DNA of 43,483 nt, from positions 1-43,483 of the forward strand of contig CAYOIN010000006.1 of the NCBI GenBank assembly GCA_964404095.1, in the 5' to 3' direction. The notes under the pieces were generated by a model that saw only the letters and a list, made by a program, of their open reading frames with translations, did no database searches and was not told the origin of the DNA. The first letter of the stretch is position 1, and each line of letters starts with the position of its first letter. This DNA is from CAZLQR01 sp964404095 (lineage in GTDB: Bacteria > Patescibacteriota > Microgenomatia > UBA1406 > GWC2-37-13). The translations under genes were made by a program, and so were the position numbers. This document shows, one piece after another, positions 8,751-17,036 of the stretch.

Positions 8751-8912
8751 CACTACCTCCTTCGAGGCTAATTCATGGTTTGAGCTGTGATGTGCTCTTA
8801 AGCCGACTAAGGGTGGTTCCCTTCCATGAGCCGATCACCATACGACAGTGACGTAGTTCGAGGTTAAATTCGAGCATGACGCTGTCTCATTTACGGATTG
8901 AACCGAAGGACC

Positions 8913-8927
8913 CGATCAGTTTGATCG
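8913..8927 (-). terminator. Hairpin in the gap between the two island genes
   Basis: CGATCA (8913-8918) and TGATCG (8922-8927) form a perfect 6-bp stem with a 3-base loop, about 30 bases past the stop of the 8957-9409 gene on the minus strand. There is no T-run after it, so it is a weak terminator at best, or a processing or attenuation hairpin. The rest of 8751-8956 shows nothing but the Shine-Dalgarno site of the next gene. Confidence 0.25.
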
Positions 8928-8956
8928 TTGGCGATATCCTATCTTCTTCACCGTGC

Positions 8957-9409
8957 TCAGCTGCAGGTCGTCGCAGGATCCAGCATGTTGGCCGGGTCGG
9001 GGATGACGCTGTTGAGCTCCTCCACATCGTGGACGCAGTTGTCGTAGTTCGTCTGGTTGACGATCTGCACGATCTGGTCACGATTGAAGCCGGTGTCGTC
9101 GTCCTGGAAGACGATGAAGTACAGGTTGCCCGCGATGGAAACGACAAGCGCGATGATCGCGAAGATGAACGCAGACAGTGCGATCTCAGTTGCGCTCGGT
9201 TGCTTCTTCGGCGGGGTGGTGGACGGATCCCAGTTCCAGGCGGCGTAGTTCTCCGGCTGCAGGGTCTGCAGGTGTGCGCAGATGCGCTGCTTCAGGGCAT
9301 TCCTGGAGCCACTTGCATTCAGACCAAGGCCGTTTGCGCACTGCTGGAGCGACTGCTTGTTCTTCTGTTGCTCCACCCACTGGATGAGCTGTTCATTGGT
9401 CATTTGCAT
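8957..9409 (-). CDS. SAP-like-domain membrane protein, unknown function (GC-rich island)
   Basis: A 150-residue protein. Its N-terminal 50 residues are helical, and LNASGSRNALKQRICAHLQ (about 30-48) resembles the SAP motif (two helices around a G-S-K/R turn), which can bind nucleic acid or act as a protein adaptor. A Pro-rich linker (WDPSTTPPKKQ) leads to one membrane helix (SAFIFAIIALVVSIAGNLYF, about 79-98) and an acidic outer tail with two cysteines. The ATG at 9409 has AAAGGA 11 bases upstream. It lies ahead of the exported 328-residue gene in the same direction with a 206-bp gap, and the two share GC-rich codon use. SAP assignment is by eye. Confidence 0.6.
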   Translation of the reverse strand: MQMTNEQLIQWVEQQKNKQSLQQCANGLGLNASGSRNALKQRICAHLQTLQPENYAAWNWDPSTTPPKKQPSATEIALSAFIFAIIALVVSIAGNLYFIVFQDDDTGFNRDQIVQIVNQTNYDNCVHDVEELNSVIPDPANMLDPATTCS

Positions 9410-10084
9410 GACAATGAGTGTCCTTTCGTGTGTATTGTCATCTCGACACGGTATCAGCGGGATTGCAGATCCGATTTTACGGGCTTTAGACCGAGGTCTA
9501 TACCGGAGGACTGTAAGCGCGACCGAAGTCGGCTACGATGAACGTGCCCTGTTTGAGAAAACGTTTGCTAGTACCTTTGACATCGAATTACTCCGAGCCA
9601 GAGGATTTCGCGAATCCGCCTTCTCCTTCGTCGGTTGTAGTATCTACATCCCAAATTCGCCTCCTTTCGGTAGGGGACATGGTTTCGATTCTATTACCGA
9701 AGCGATCTTGCGACTTAGTTCCACGCGGAGCTCAATGACAGCAAATGTCAAAACTTCAATCTCAAAAAAAAGAGAAAAAAGCGAGCTACTAAACGACGTG
9801 CGACTAAAAAAAATTCCGAAATTAAAAAACAGAAAAGAAAAACATACTAGATGTGGATCAACACACACAACGCGATGCTGTCAGATTCCTGAGCGTCAGT
9901 ATTCAGTTCAAAATGTAAGTACAAATGCTTATAACTGATATCTGCTCGCCAGTCGGACAACGAATAGGTCATGTGCATAGTTCCACATCCAATGTGGTTC
10001 TTTCTGCTTCGTTCCATATGATCTATACAGAGATCGAACGTCATGCAGAGAGCGAATCCCTGCAGGTCGTTGAACCTGTATATA
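9410..10084. other. Intergenic region without a convincing gene
   Basis: About 675 bases. The left part continues the GC-rich style and holds a perfect dyad TAGACC-GA-GGTCTA (9487-9500), a possible operator, and a CGAC-CGAA-GTCG hairpin shortly after. Positions 9740-9860 are strongly A-rich on the plus strand. Plus-strand open frames across here are compositionally odd (Lys/Arg/Ser runs) and lack start signals. It may be the eroded edge of the island. Confidence 0.4.
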
Positions 10085-10252
10085 TCAACCCAGTTTGTTA
10101 AGGTGCTTGGATTCAGGACGATTCTTGCATATGAATCGACGTCCTTGCTCCTCGAAAAGCTTTGATTCGGACTCCCGGCAAGCTATAGCCGAGTACCGTT
10201 TCTTCGCTCCTAGACCGTTAAGCCCAGGGTTGAGAAAGCATATGGGGCACAT
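10085..10252 (-). CDS. Possible small CxxC protein
   Basis: A 55-residue frame beginning MCPICFLNPGLNGLG, basic throughout, with two further cysteines (IACRES, FICKNRP) that could complete a zinc site with the N-terminal CPIC. GAGGAAG ends 4 bases before the ATG, an acceptable Shine-Dalgarno site. Against it: short length, no recognised homologue, and no close -10 box. Plausible, not established. Confidence 0.25.
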   Translation of the reverse strand: MCPICFLNPGLNGLGAKKRYSAIACRESESKLFEEQGRRFICKNRPESKHLNKLG

Positions 10253-10364
10253 ATACTTCCTCGACTCTAAACTCACACAAGCCGATAGAAGTTTGTAGAG
10301 GTTGATGGTGGGGGAGTTGGGTCGTTGTGCCGCGGTTGCCCTCACGTTGGCCTCGTAAAACCTA

Positions 10365-11039
10365 TCAGGCGACCCGTTTTTTAAGATACAGACCGGAACC
10401 AAGTCCGATCATCTGTAATGCAAGAAGTCCCATTCCGTACTCAGGGCCGGCTGATGGCTGAGTTGTTACTCCGATTACCTGTTTTTCGATACAAAACTGA
10501 GCAGCGTCCTCGTCCGAGACGGTAGCATTGCTTCCATACGCCTTGTTATATACACAGATCACTCCCTGGTCAGCAGGAAGCTGGTTCTGCGCCACAACCT
10601 TGGTGTTGACGGTGAAAACGGTGCCTTTACCAGCCTCAAGGCTGAGGTTGTCGGCAAGAATGATGGTACGAGTGTTTGCATCATAGTTCGGCATGTTCAC
10701 CGGCTCGAGATATGCAGGAAGCACATCCTTCACCGTGATGTTCGACTGTTTTACATCAGAAGTATTCTTCACCTTGATCTTAAAATAGACATTCTGTCCA
10801 GGCGCAAACCGAGGGTCATTTGAGGCTAAATTATCCACAAACGAGATCGAGGTCTTGCCACCTTTGGTGGTAACTGAGCTCAGTCCAACCTTCTTATCAA
10901 CGAGAAGAGATTCATTTTGAGCACCGGTTCCGTACGAACCGTATGCGCCATATGAAGCAAATGTTGCCTTTGCATTCGCGAGCACCATGAGTGCCGCGAT
11001 CACAAAAACATACGCCGTCCTTACACGAGCAGTATTCAT
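10365..11039 (-). CDS. Surface protein with DUF11-like domain and C-terminal sorting-like tail
   Basis: A 224-residue exported protein: signal peptide (about 1-30, ending ATFAS), a short Tyr/Gly repeat (YGAYGSYGT), a beta-rich domain with the DUF11-like pattern FKIKVKNTSDVKQSNITVKD followed by VLPAYLEPV (about 88-125), and a tail with AGPEYG, a hydrophobic helix and terminal KKRVA. A G-P-E step followed by helix and positive residues recurs in CPR surface proteins (from memory) and is built like an LPXTG sorting signal, suggesting cell-wall or membrane anchoring. Two cysteines flank an acidic loop (ICVYNK; FCIEK). On the minus strand TATACT (plus-strand 11046-11051) lies 6 bases before the ATG, giving a leaderless mRNA. 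Confidence 0.7.
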   Translation of the reverse strand: MNTARVRTAYVFVIAALMVLANAKATFASYGAYGSYGTGAQNESLLVDKKVGLSSVTTKGGKTSISFVDNLASNDPRFAPGQNVYFKIKVKNTSDVKQSNITVKDVLPAYLEPVNMPNYDANTRTIILADNLSLEAGKGTVFTVNTKVVAQNQLPADQGVICVYNKAYGSNATVSDEDAAQFCIEKQVIGVTTQPSAGPEYGMGLLALQMIGLGSGLYLKKRVA

Positions 11040-11135
11040 GGCTATAGTATACTATAAGACTTACATATTGTCAACTATAGGACATAAATCAAAACTTAGG
11101 TTTTCTCTATCACCGTTTCGAGGTACAATACCATC

Positions 11136-11681
11136 ATGAAGCTTAATTCCAAACAACTGCGCGACCTCTCCGATTCTGAAGCTAAGTTAGCCTCAGAGAG
11201 CAAGCTTCGTAACCCTGTATATCTTATCTTGGAGGACATCTATGACACCTATAACGTGGGTGGACTCTTCCGCCTCGCAGACGCGCTCAACATCGAAAAG
11301 ATCTATCTTTGTGGCCAGACCGAGGTGCCTCCAAATCACAAAATCGTGAAGGCATCAATTGGAACCTATAAAATCGTTCCGTGGGCGTACAAGCAGACTG
11401 CAGAGGAGGCGATTGCCGAGCTGCGGGAGAGCGTAAAGGATATTCGAGTCGTTGCGGTCGAGCAGGCGAAGGGGAGTGTAGACTACAGAAAAGCAGATTA
11501 TACGGCTCCAATCGCGCTCTTAGTTGGGAATGAAACAAACGGTGTACTTCCGGAAACGCTCAAACTCTGTGATCAGATTGCAGAGATTCCGATGTTCGGG
11601 ATCAATACCAGCCTCAATGTCATTGTTTCTGCGGCTATTGTAGCGTACTTCTGCGTATCGACTCAGAGTGGGGAAGAATAA
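11136..11681 (+). CDS. SPOUT (TrmH/SpoU) family RNA 2'-O-methyltransferase
   Basis: A 181-residue protein consisting of the SPOUT catalytic domain alone. Motif 1 is YNVGGLFRLAD (about 35-45, with the N and R of the family), motif 2 is LLVGNETNGV (about 128-137), and motif 3 is IPMFGINTSLNVIVSAAIVA (about 150-169), which forms the SAM-binding knot. It methylates ribose in tRNA or rRNA; the substrate cannot be read from sequence. The N-terminal RNA-binding extension of TrmH/RlmB is missing. TACAAT (11124-11129) lies 6 bases before the ATG with no Shine-Dalgarno site. Confidence 0.85.
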   Translation: MKLNSKQLRDLSDSEAKLASESKLRNPVYLILEDIYDTYNVGGLFRLADALNIEKIYLCGQTEVPPNHKIVKASIGTYKIVPWAYKQTAEEAIAELRESVKDIRVVAVEQAKGSVDYRKADYTAPIALLVGNETNGVLPETLKLCDQIAEIPMFGINTSLNVIVSAAIVAYFCVSTQSGEE

Positions 11682-11683
11682 GG

Positions 11684-12229
11684 TTAGGATCCGGCAATCC
11701 GAATCGGTGGACGTTGAGGAGCTGGGTGTTCCTGATTCATAATGAGCCGATTTACATGAAGCGCACGATCATCCGCTGTAGCAAATCCATCCTTTGAGCT
11801 ACCCCTAAAACCTCCAACCAGCTGTTGATGATGACTCCATGGGTAGGTTCCTGTTCTTCCTTTTTCATGATTTGCGACCAACAACCTTAAAAGGTTATCT
11901 CGTTGGATCGGTTTCGGTTTCTTTGGTGTAGCGATGTTCAGTTGGTTTATTTGAGCCGCGAAGAGGTCAACGATTCGATCAGGGTCACGATCCAACCAGG
12001 ACTTTATTTGGTCAATCGCAGCATCATACTCCTTGTCTAGTTGCTCCGGCGCTGTGGTTTCCCGCATCATCTGACGAAGGTGATTGTTTGCAAACTCACG
12101 AATGAGTTCTTGGTAAGGAGGCACGTTCTTGAGTCCTGCCTCTTCTGCCAATAACATGAGGCGGTCTGAGTAGGAAGCTTCACCCAAAGGCGGTACGGTG
12201 CGGTCGACTCCTCCTGAATGCTCTGCCAT
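11684..12229 (-). CDS. Hypothetical soluble protein
   Basis: A 181-residue, mostly helical, charged protein with no membrane segment or catalytic motif that I recognise. Its stop lies 2 bases from the stop of the convergent methyltransferase gene. A TAATAT on the minus strand about 10 bases before the ATG supports the start. The C-terminal third is rich in His, Gln and Arg (SHHQQLVGGFRGSSKDG). Probably lineage-specific. Confidence 0.55.
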   Translation of the reverse strand: MAEHSGGVDRTVPPLGEASYSDRLMLLAEEAGLKNVPPYQELIREFANNHLRQMMRETTAPEQLDKEYDAAIDQIKSWLDRDPDRIVDLFAAQINQLNIATPKKPKPIQRDNLLRLLVANHEKGRTGTYPWSHHQQLVGGFRGSSKDGFATADDRALHVNRLIMNQEHPAPQRPPIRIAGS

Positions 12230-12281
12230 GACAACTACTATATTACACTGGCGCTATTCTGTCAAGGTTCGAACTCATCTT

Positions 12282-12815
12282 TCAGGAGAATAAATACTGG
12301 TAAACCGTATGGACCCCAGCTATGCGTGCGTTTGCTTTGTGGTTGGTTAGGGGATAGAAGTATGAAATGAAGCTAAATGATCGGATCTGCCTTTTGCAGT
12401 TTTTTATCACTCTCTCAAGGTACCATGGTGAGATGTATGCGAAGAAGGTCTGGTGTTTTGCACCATCTTCGAAATTCATAGTGAAGATATCTTCATAGAT
12501 AATATCAATACGAGATCGATTGGAGTGAAAGAGGCGCCGGAGCCACAGAACAGCGAGAAGTACAGGATTTATTTCAACCGCTACGAACCGTGTGTTCAAC
12601 TTTTTTTGTTGGGCAACACGCGCTGCCGAAAAAATAACGATACCATCACCAGCTCCGAGGTCGTAAATAACTTGATCATTTTTCAGATGGAGCATTTTAA
12701 CAATCCGATTAATGTCCTTTCGATTGGACGGAAAGTAAGGAATGGGTGAAGCTCGTCGCGAGAGAAAGGCATACCCTATGAAACATAAGACCAAAACAAG
12801 AATGAGGTATATCAT
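12282..12815 (-). CDS. Membrane-anchored class I SAM-dependent methyltransferase
   Basis: I start at the ATG at 12815 (177 residues), not at an upstream TTG. One N-terminal membrane helix (MIYLILVLVLCFIGYAF) precedes a short methyltransferase fold: motif I YDLGAGDGIVIFSAAR (about 49-64), acidic motif II FVAVEIN, and YISPWYLERV at motif IV. A short single-helix-anchored methyltransferase with this motif I resembles the FAM173 / ATP-synthase-c-subunit lysine methyltransferase group, which would suggest a membrane-protein lysine as substrate; that is inference. It is divergent from the haem protein at 12866. Confidence 0.65.
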   Translation of the reverse strand: MIYLILVLVLCFIGYAFLSRRASPIPYFPSNRKDINRIVKMLHLKNDQVIYDLGAGDGIVIFSAARVAQQKKLNTRFVAVEINPVLLAVLWLRRLFHSNRSRIDIIYEDIFTMNFEDGAKHQTFFAYISPWYLERVIKNCKRQIRSFSFISYFYPLTNHKANARIAGVHTVYQYLFS

Positions 12816-12865
12816 GCGTGGAATATGCAAATAAAAACGAAATTTTGTATATTGATAGTATATCT

Positions 12866-13546
12866 ATGAATGAGTATTATACGCCGCTCAATTTCTCACA
12901 TAAGTCGCATGAAAAAACGCTCGTTCATGCAAAAAACTACCATGTCGGTCTGCGAGCTGCATTGTTCAGCCTATTTATCTTGTTTGCTACCTATGTATAC
13001 AACGTCATGGCGATGGACACCATGAGTCTGCGTGTCTGGAACCGCTCGTTTACCGATGCAGGGATGATTCTCGTAGGCATCTCATTCGCATTAAGCGGGC
13101 TTTGTTACTTCTATGATGTTTTCGATACAAAAATACTGTATCGCAGAGACCTCGGGCTCAACGGGTTTTACTTTATTGCGCTTCACTCGGTGTACTCATT
13201 TGCGCTCAATAAGTTTAGTCCGTGGTACCGCTATTTTGAAGCAGACCGATTAGTATCGTTCAGTCTGGCGCTCATATCACTCCTCATTTTCTTCATGATG
13301 GCGCTCATTTCGAACGCAGTTGTCCCAAAAAAACTCGGGCCACGTCGATGGCGAACCCTCTTACGGCTCGGGTATCTGGGGTATGTGCTCGGTGTGATTC
13401 ATGCAGGCATGTGGGCATACGAAGACTGGGTTATGTGGTGGGGATCGCCAAAGGTTCCTCCGATGTCATTAGTTGTATCGGTGCTTGTGGTTGGAGTCGT
13501 CGTGCTTCGAATCTTCCTCTGGAGAGCGCTTCAAACGCGCAAATAG
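12866..13546 (+). CDS. Ferric-reductase-like transmembrane haem protein (MsrQ/YedZ-like)
   Basis: A 226-residue protein of about six membrane helices. YRRDLGLNGFYFIALHSVYS (about 90-109) and the later RRWRTLLRLGYLGYVLGVIH (about 158-177) match the haem-ligand helices of the ferric-reductase-like domain: the R-x-LGL entry, then a His in each of two helices. MsrQ-type members pass electrons from the quinone pool to periplasmic partners. No flavin or NAD domain is attached and no MsrP partner is nearby. I chose the ATG at 12866, which has GATAGT 6 bases upstream, over a GTG 48 bases earlier. Confidence 0.7.
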   Translation: MNEYYTPLNFSHKSHEKTLVHAKNYHVGLRAALFSLFILFATYVYNVMAMDTMSLRVWNRSFTDAGMILVGISFALSGLCYFYDVFDTKILYRRDLGLNGFYFIALHSVYSFALNKFSPWYRYFEADRLVSFSLALISLLIFFMMALISNAVVPKKLGPRRWRTLLRLGYLGYVLGVIHAGMWAYEDWVMWWGSPKVPPMSLVVSVLVVGVVVLRIFLWRALQTRK

Positions 13547-13551
13547 GTGGG

Positions 13552-13634
13552 TGGGAAAGGAGGGACTCGAACCCTCATGGAGTTGCCTCCACTAGTTTTT
13601 GAGACTAGCCTGTATACCATTCCAGCACTTTCCC
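13552..13634 (-). tRNA. tRNA-Leu (anticodon CAA)
   Basis: On the minus strand the gene begins GGGAAAG and ends CTTTCCC, a perfect 7-bp acceptor stem. The anticodon arm is CTAGT-CTCAAAA-ACTAG, with anticodon CAA (plus-strand 13599-13601) reading UUG. The long variable arm (TGGAGGCAACTCCA) is diagnostic of a class II tRNA such as Leu. The T-arm contains GGTTCGAGTCC. The discriminator is A, and CCA is not encoded (the DNA continues CCCA). A TATACT lies upstream on the same strand. The 3' end is 5 bases from the stop of the haem-protein gene. Confidence 0.95.
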
Positions 13635-13729
13635 TCGGCGTCTTGTATATAGTATACATTATCCCTTCGAAGCATTGAGTGGCTCTAAATTATTTATGGG
13701 ATAAAACATGCAGGAGCGGTGTTTGGGGG

Positions 13730-13758
13730 TTGACGAAAAATAGAGTCGGGATTAAGAT
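13730..13758 (+). promoter_or_regulatory. Sigma70-type promoter of the aminopeptidase gene (leaderless)
   Basis: -35 TTGACG (13730-13735), a 17-bp spacer and -10 TAAGAT (13753-13758). The ATG at 13764 begins 6 bases past the -10, where transcription should start. This is one of the best full promoters showing that start site and start codon coincide. Confidence 0.75.
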
Positions 13759-13763
13759 AGGGT

Positions 13764-15239
13764 ATGAAGGCCTCGATTTCTACCTCAACCCCAACTCCAA
13801 AAACGGTTGAGATGCTTTCATATTTCATCTACGAAAGAGAACCACTTCCACTGAGTCCATCACCGGAGCGTGTAGAGCGCGAAGGATTCAAAGCGGGAGT
13901 AGGGGAGATACTCATTATTGAGAATCTCGGAGGATACCGCCAGGTTGCCTATGTCGGACTTGGAAAGAAGAATGCGGTGACCGGACTCATCGCCAAAAAT
14001 AGTACAGCACAGCTGGTGAGAGCGGCAGAACAGCGACAGATCAAATCGCTTGCTATCGTTCTTCCCAAGAATATGAGTACAACCGAGTATGGTGAGCAGG
14101 TTCGCATGGGGGGCGTACTGGGGAGCTATCAGTTCCTACGGTATAAGACAGACGAGAAAACGAAGAAGCGCGTGCGGCTCGAGTCTCTTCAGTTTGTCAT
14201 CGAGACCAAGACGAAGGATTTTGAACAGGGTCTTACCCAGGGGGCACTGGTCGCAGAGGGCGTTGTTCTTGCGCGCGATCTGGTGAATGATCCAGCCTCA
14301 AATACCAGCACTCAAACAATGGTCGATGAGGCAAACAAAATCGCCCAGGCATGTCCTTCAATCACTGTGAAGGTACTCGAAGAAAAAGACTGTGCAAAGC
14401 TTGGGATGGGGTCCTATCTCTCGGTTGCAAAGGGGAGCATTGTGCCTCCGAAGTTCGTGGTTCTGAAGTATCAGCCAACAAAATCGAAGCCGAAGAAAAC
14501 AGTTGCTCTGGTTGGAAAATCGATTATGTTCGACTCGGGAGGACTGTCGCTCAAGCCATCGGAGGCAATGGAGGATATGAAGATAGATATGTCCGGCGGA
14601 GCGACGGTGCTCGGCACATTTCTCGCTCTCGCAAATCTGTCGAAACTTGGATATGAGGTTCCCCATACCGTCTATGGAATTCTTCCTGCGTGTGAGAATA
14701 TGCCGTCTGGGAGTGCTACACGACCCGGTGATATCGTGACCGCCATGAACGGAAAAACAATCGAGGTTCTCAATACCGATGCAGAAGGCAGATTAACACT
14801 TGCAGATGCATTAGTGTATGCTGAGAAAGAATGTAATGCAGATATTATGATCGATCTCGCCACACTCACCGGCGCATGCATGGTAGCGCTCGGCACCGAT
14901 CTCACCGGAATGTTCTCGAATCATGAAGCGCTTGGAGACCAGTTCCGAGCCATCGCCGATGCTGAGGGAGACGAGCTGTGGCAGATGCCGTTGTATGCAC
15001 CCTATGCAAAGAAGATGAAGAGCGATATCGCAGATCTTAAAAACATTGGAGGAGGAAGGTATGGAGGAGCGATAACGGCGGCGGTATTTCTTGCCGAGTT
15101 TGTTGATACTGCTCACTGGATCCACTGCGACATCGCCGGTCCAGCGTATCGGAATGATGAGCCGAAGGGAACGTGGGGGAAAGGCGCTACTGGGTGGGGT
15201 GTCCAGACCCTTGTCCGATTCTTGTTTCAGGTTTCGTAA
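13764..15239 (+). CDS. pepA: Leucyl aminopeptidase (M17 family)
   Basis: A 491-residue cytosolic di-metal peptidase that removes N-terminal residues from peptides. The catalytic half carries the family motifs: GKSIMFDSGGLSLKP (about 251-265, with the metal-binding K and D and the active-site K), KIDMSGGA (about 275-282), and the signature NTDAEGRL (about 337-344) with metal-binding D and E and the bicarbonate-site R. All key ligands are present; the only oddity is GKS where GKG is usual. Length is typical. A CPR cell that relies on imported peptides would need this activity. Transcription is from the leaderless promoter at 13730-13758. Confidence 0.93.
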   Translation: MKASISTSTPTPKTVEMLSYFIYEREPLPLSPSPERVEREGFKAGVGEILIIENLGGYRQVAYVGLGKKNAVTGLIAKNSTAQLVRAAEQRQIKSLAIVLPKNMSTTEYGEQVRMGGVLGSYQFLRYKTDEKTKKRVRLESLQFVIETKTKDFEQGLTQGALVAEGVVLARDLVNDPASNTSTQTMVDEANKIAQACPSITVKVLEEKDCAKLGMGSYLSVAKGSIVPPKFVVLKYQPTKSKPKKTVALVGKSIMFDSGGLSLKPSEAMEDMKIDMSGGATVLGTFLALANLSKLGYEVPHTVYGILPACENMPSGSATRPGDIVTAMNGKTIEVLNTDAEGRLTLADALVYAEKECNADIMIDLATLTGACMVALGTDLTGMFSNHEALGDQFRAIADAEGDELWQMPLYAPYAKKMKSDIADLKNIGGGRYGGAITAAVFLAEFVDTAHWIHCDIAGPAYRNDEPKGTWGKGATGWGVQTLVRFLFQVS

Positions 15240-15265
15240 GTATTATTATTTTTTACAACACATCT

Positions 15266-16345
15266 ATGGATTTACGTGACGCGGTTAAATCAAAAAATAT
15301 TATTCGCATTTCGCCGAACGACACGCTCTCGAGCGCGCTCGTACAACTTTCATCATCGCATGACTCAGCGTTCGTATTCGATGATAAAAAGAAGTATCTT
15401 GGCGTCATCAATCCATACCACACACTCATCAAGGCTTCATATCCTGGCAATGCAAAGGTATCTCACTGTATTTTTCATGCACCCCGCGTGAAGCATAACT
15501 TCAGTGTTGCGAAGGTTGCTCAGTTGTTTATTGAGTCGAAGTTGCACTACCTTCCAGTATTTAATGAGAAAGATGAGTTTATTGGTATAACCTCTGCTCG
15601 CAGACTACTGACACTCTACCAAGAGTATAAAGGCTATAAAATTCCGATCTCCGAGGTTCTTGATGGGAAGCGACAGCCGCTTCTTTCGATCTATGAGACC
15701 GATAGCATCGCCAATGCCCTTCACATCTTCAAGACGAAGAAGATTTCGAAGCTTGTTGTGATTAATCGCGACATGAAGCTTCGAGGCGTTCTCACCTACT
15801 ACGACCTCATCAGTAACCTCATTGCGCCCAAGCACAAGGCGCAAAAAGGAGATCGCGAAGGGGGAGTCAAGCACAACTTCCAGAATCAGCCGGTCAAAAA
15901 CTTTACCAAGACCATCACGCTCACGCTCACACCCGATCATCTCATGTCAGAGGCACTCGCGATGATCCTCGAGAAGGAGATTGGAAGTGTGATTATTGTG
16001 AATGCAGAGCGCATTCCTCAGGGCGTTATCACTACTCGAGACTTCCTCTCGTTCCTTACGAGAAGTAAAAAGGAGAAAAAGATCGAGATTAGCGGAAAAG
16101 ACCTATCAAAGGAGAGTGAGTATACCGTTAAAAACTTTTTTCACCCGCTCCGTCTGTGGGTTCGTCATATCCCAAACATTGAACAGGTTAAGCTCTTCGT
16201 GAAAGAAGAGAAGGGTGGAGGAGTATTCAATGCAATGCTTTCGCTCATTCCGTCGAAGGGGTTGCCAACGGTGATTAAGCGAGAAGGAAAAAATCTCCAG
16301 AAGCTTCTCCGATCACTGAAGATAAAGAGAGATTCATCATCATAG
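15266..16345 (+). CDS. Multi-CBS-domain protein
   Basis: A 359-residue soluble protein from the ATG at 15266; an earlier in-frame start would overlap the aminopeptidase gene. TACAAC lies 6 bases before this ATG. It has about four CBS modules, recognisable from repeated patterns such as ISPNDTLSSALVQL, YLPVFNEKDEFIGITSARRL, KLVVINRDMKLRGVLTYYDL and SVIIVNAERIPQGVITTRDF. CBS pairs bind adenine nucleotides and regulate attached or partner proteins. No catalytic or channel domain is present, and the last 60 residues are basic, so it is probably a free sensor. Partner unknown. Confidence 0.8.
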   Translation: MDLRDAVKSKNIIRISPNDTLSSALVQLSSSHDSAFVFDDKKKYLGVINPYHTLIKASYPGNAKVSHCIFHAPRVKHNFSVAKVAQLFIESKLHYLPVFNEKDEFIGITSARRLLTLYQEYKGYKIPISEVLDGKRQPLLSIYETDSIANALHIFKTKKISKLVVINRDMKLRGVLTYYDLISNLIAPKHKAQKGDREGGVKHNFQNQPVKNFTKTITLTLTPDHLMSEALAMILEKEIGSVIIVNAERIPQGVITTRDFLSFLTRSKKEKKIEISGKDLSKESEYTVKNFFHPLRLWVRHIPNIEQVKLFVKEEKGGGVFNAMLSLIPSKGLPTVIKREGKNLQKLLRSLKIKRDSSS

Positions 16346-16355
16346 TCTTGTGGCG

Positions 16356-16382
16356 CCTGCAATGTGAACCGGGACGTGCAGG
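16356..16382. terminator. Hairpin between convergent genes
   Basis: CCTGCA (16356-16361) and TGCAGG (16377-16382) form a 6-bp stem directly before the stop of the leftward HAD gene and 11 bases after the stop of the CBS gene. No T-run follows on either strand, so termination here is uncertain. Confidence 0.3.
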
Positions 16383-16973
16383 TTACGATGATCGATCGGT
16401 CAGGTCACGCAACTTCTTAAGTGCGCCTCGGAGGTTACCATATTTGTGTTCGTGGGGGATATATCGGTCAAGAAGATTGGTAATCCAAAAAATCTTTGGT
16501 TGAGGTTTACGTTTGAGATTTGATGTGAGCTCCCGAACGATATCCCAGTTGTCATCGATGAACACATCGAGCTGTAATGATTCGATGAGGCGCTTTTTGT
16601 ATTCATGTGGTTGTTCGTTTCGTTCGTTGTGATGGTGTGAGGTGAAGATGTCATCGGCATCGATTCGCTTGAGCCACTCCTCGAAGTCATGGGTAAGTGA
16701 CGCGTAGCGAGCAGTGATGAGATGTGCTTCGATCCGCCCTTCCTTTACAAGAGCACGCAACTGTTGGAGGCCGCGCGCGGGGACAAAGCTTGTCTTATGG
16801 AGGAGCCACCAGAGGAGGTTCTCGGTCTTTGTCTTTGGGATGTAGAACGAGGTCGTTTTTTTATGAAATAAGATCTTGCTCAGGAACGCAGAGATGGGTC
16901 GAAGTACGCGGACAGGATTGTAGAGGATGACTCCGTCGAGATCAAACCCAACCTTCAGGGGCTTTGGTGCCAT
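16383..16973 (-). CDS. HAD-superfamily hydrolase, 5'-nucleotidase-like
   Basis: A 196-residue protein with HAD motif I GFDLDGVILYNP (about 9-20; nucleophile Asp and acid/base Asp), motif II in HLITARYASL (about 78-87) and the acidic motif FIDDNWDIV (about 137-145). This layout resembles the NT5C / YqfW-like phosphatases that act on nucleotides, though phosphosugar substrates are possible. The cap region is short and helical. TACAAT on the minus strand (plus-strand 16982-16987) lies 8 bases before the ATG. Confidence 0.75.
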   Translation of the reverse strand: MAPKPLKVGFDLDGVILYNPVRVLRPISAFLSKILFHKKTTSFYIPKTKTENLLWWLLHKTSFVPARGLQQLRALVKEGRIEAHLITARYASLTHDFEEWLKRIDADDIFTSHHHNERNEQPHEYKKRLIESLQLDVFIDDNWDIVRELTSNLKRKPQPKIFWITNLLDRYIPHEHKYGNLRGALKKLRDLTDRSS

Positions 16974-17036
16974 AACTGTAAATTGTACAGTACGTTGGTA
17001 TGAAATTCGATCCTCAGTGAGATATAATCAATTCCT

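Noticed and set aside
8876..9541. 221-codon plus-strand frame opposite the SAP-like gene
   Set aside because: Shadow frame with Val/Asp-rich composition typical of antisense reading in GC-rich DNA.
9282..9938. 218-codon plus-strand frame running into the A-rich stretch
   Set aside because: It starts antisense to the SAP-like gene, and the rest is compositionally unstable with no promoter or ribosome site.
10831..10839. TTATCCACA DnaA box inside the surface-protein gene
   Set aside because: A single copy within a coding region, without neighbours or an AT-rich zone; likely chance.
12265..12275. GGTTCGAACTC as a tRNA T-arm
   Set aside because: No acceptor stem or anticodon arm can be built around it.
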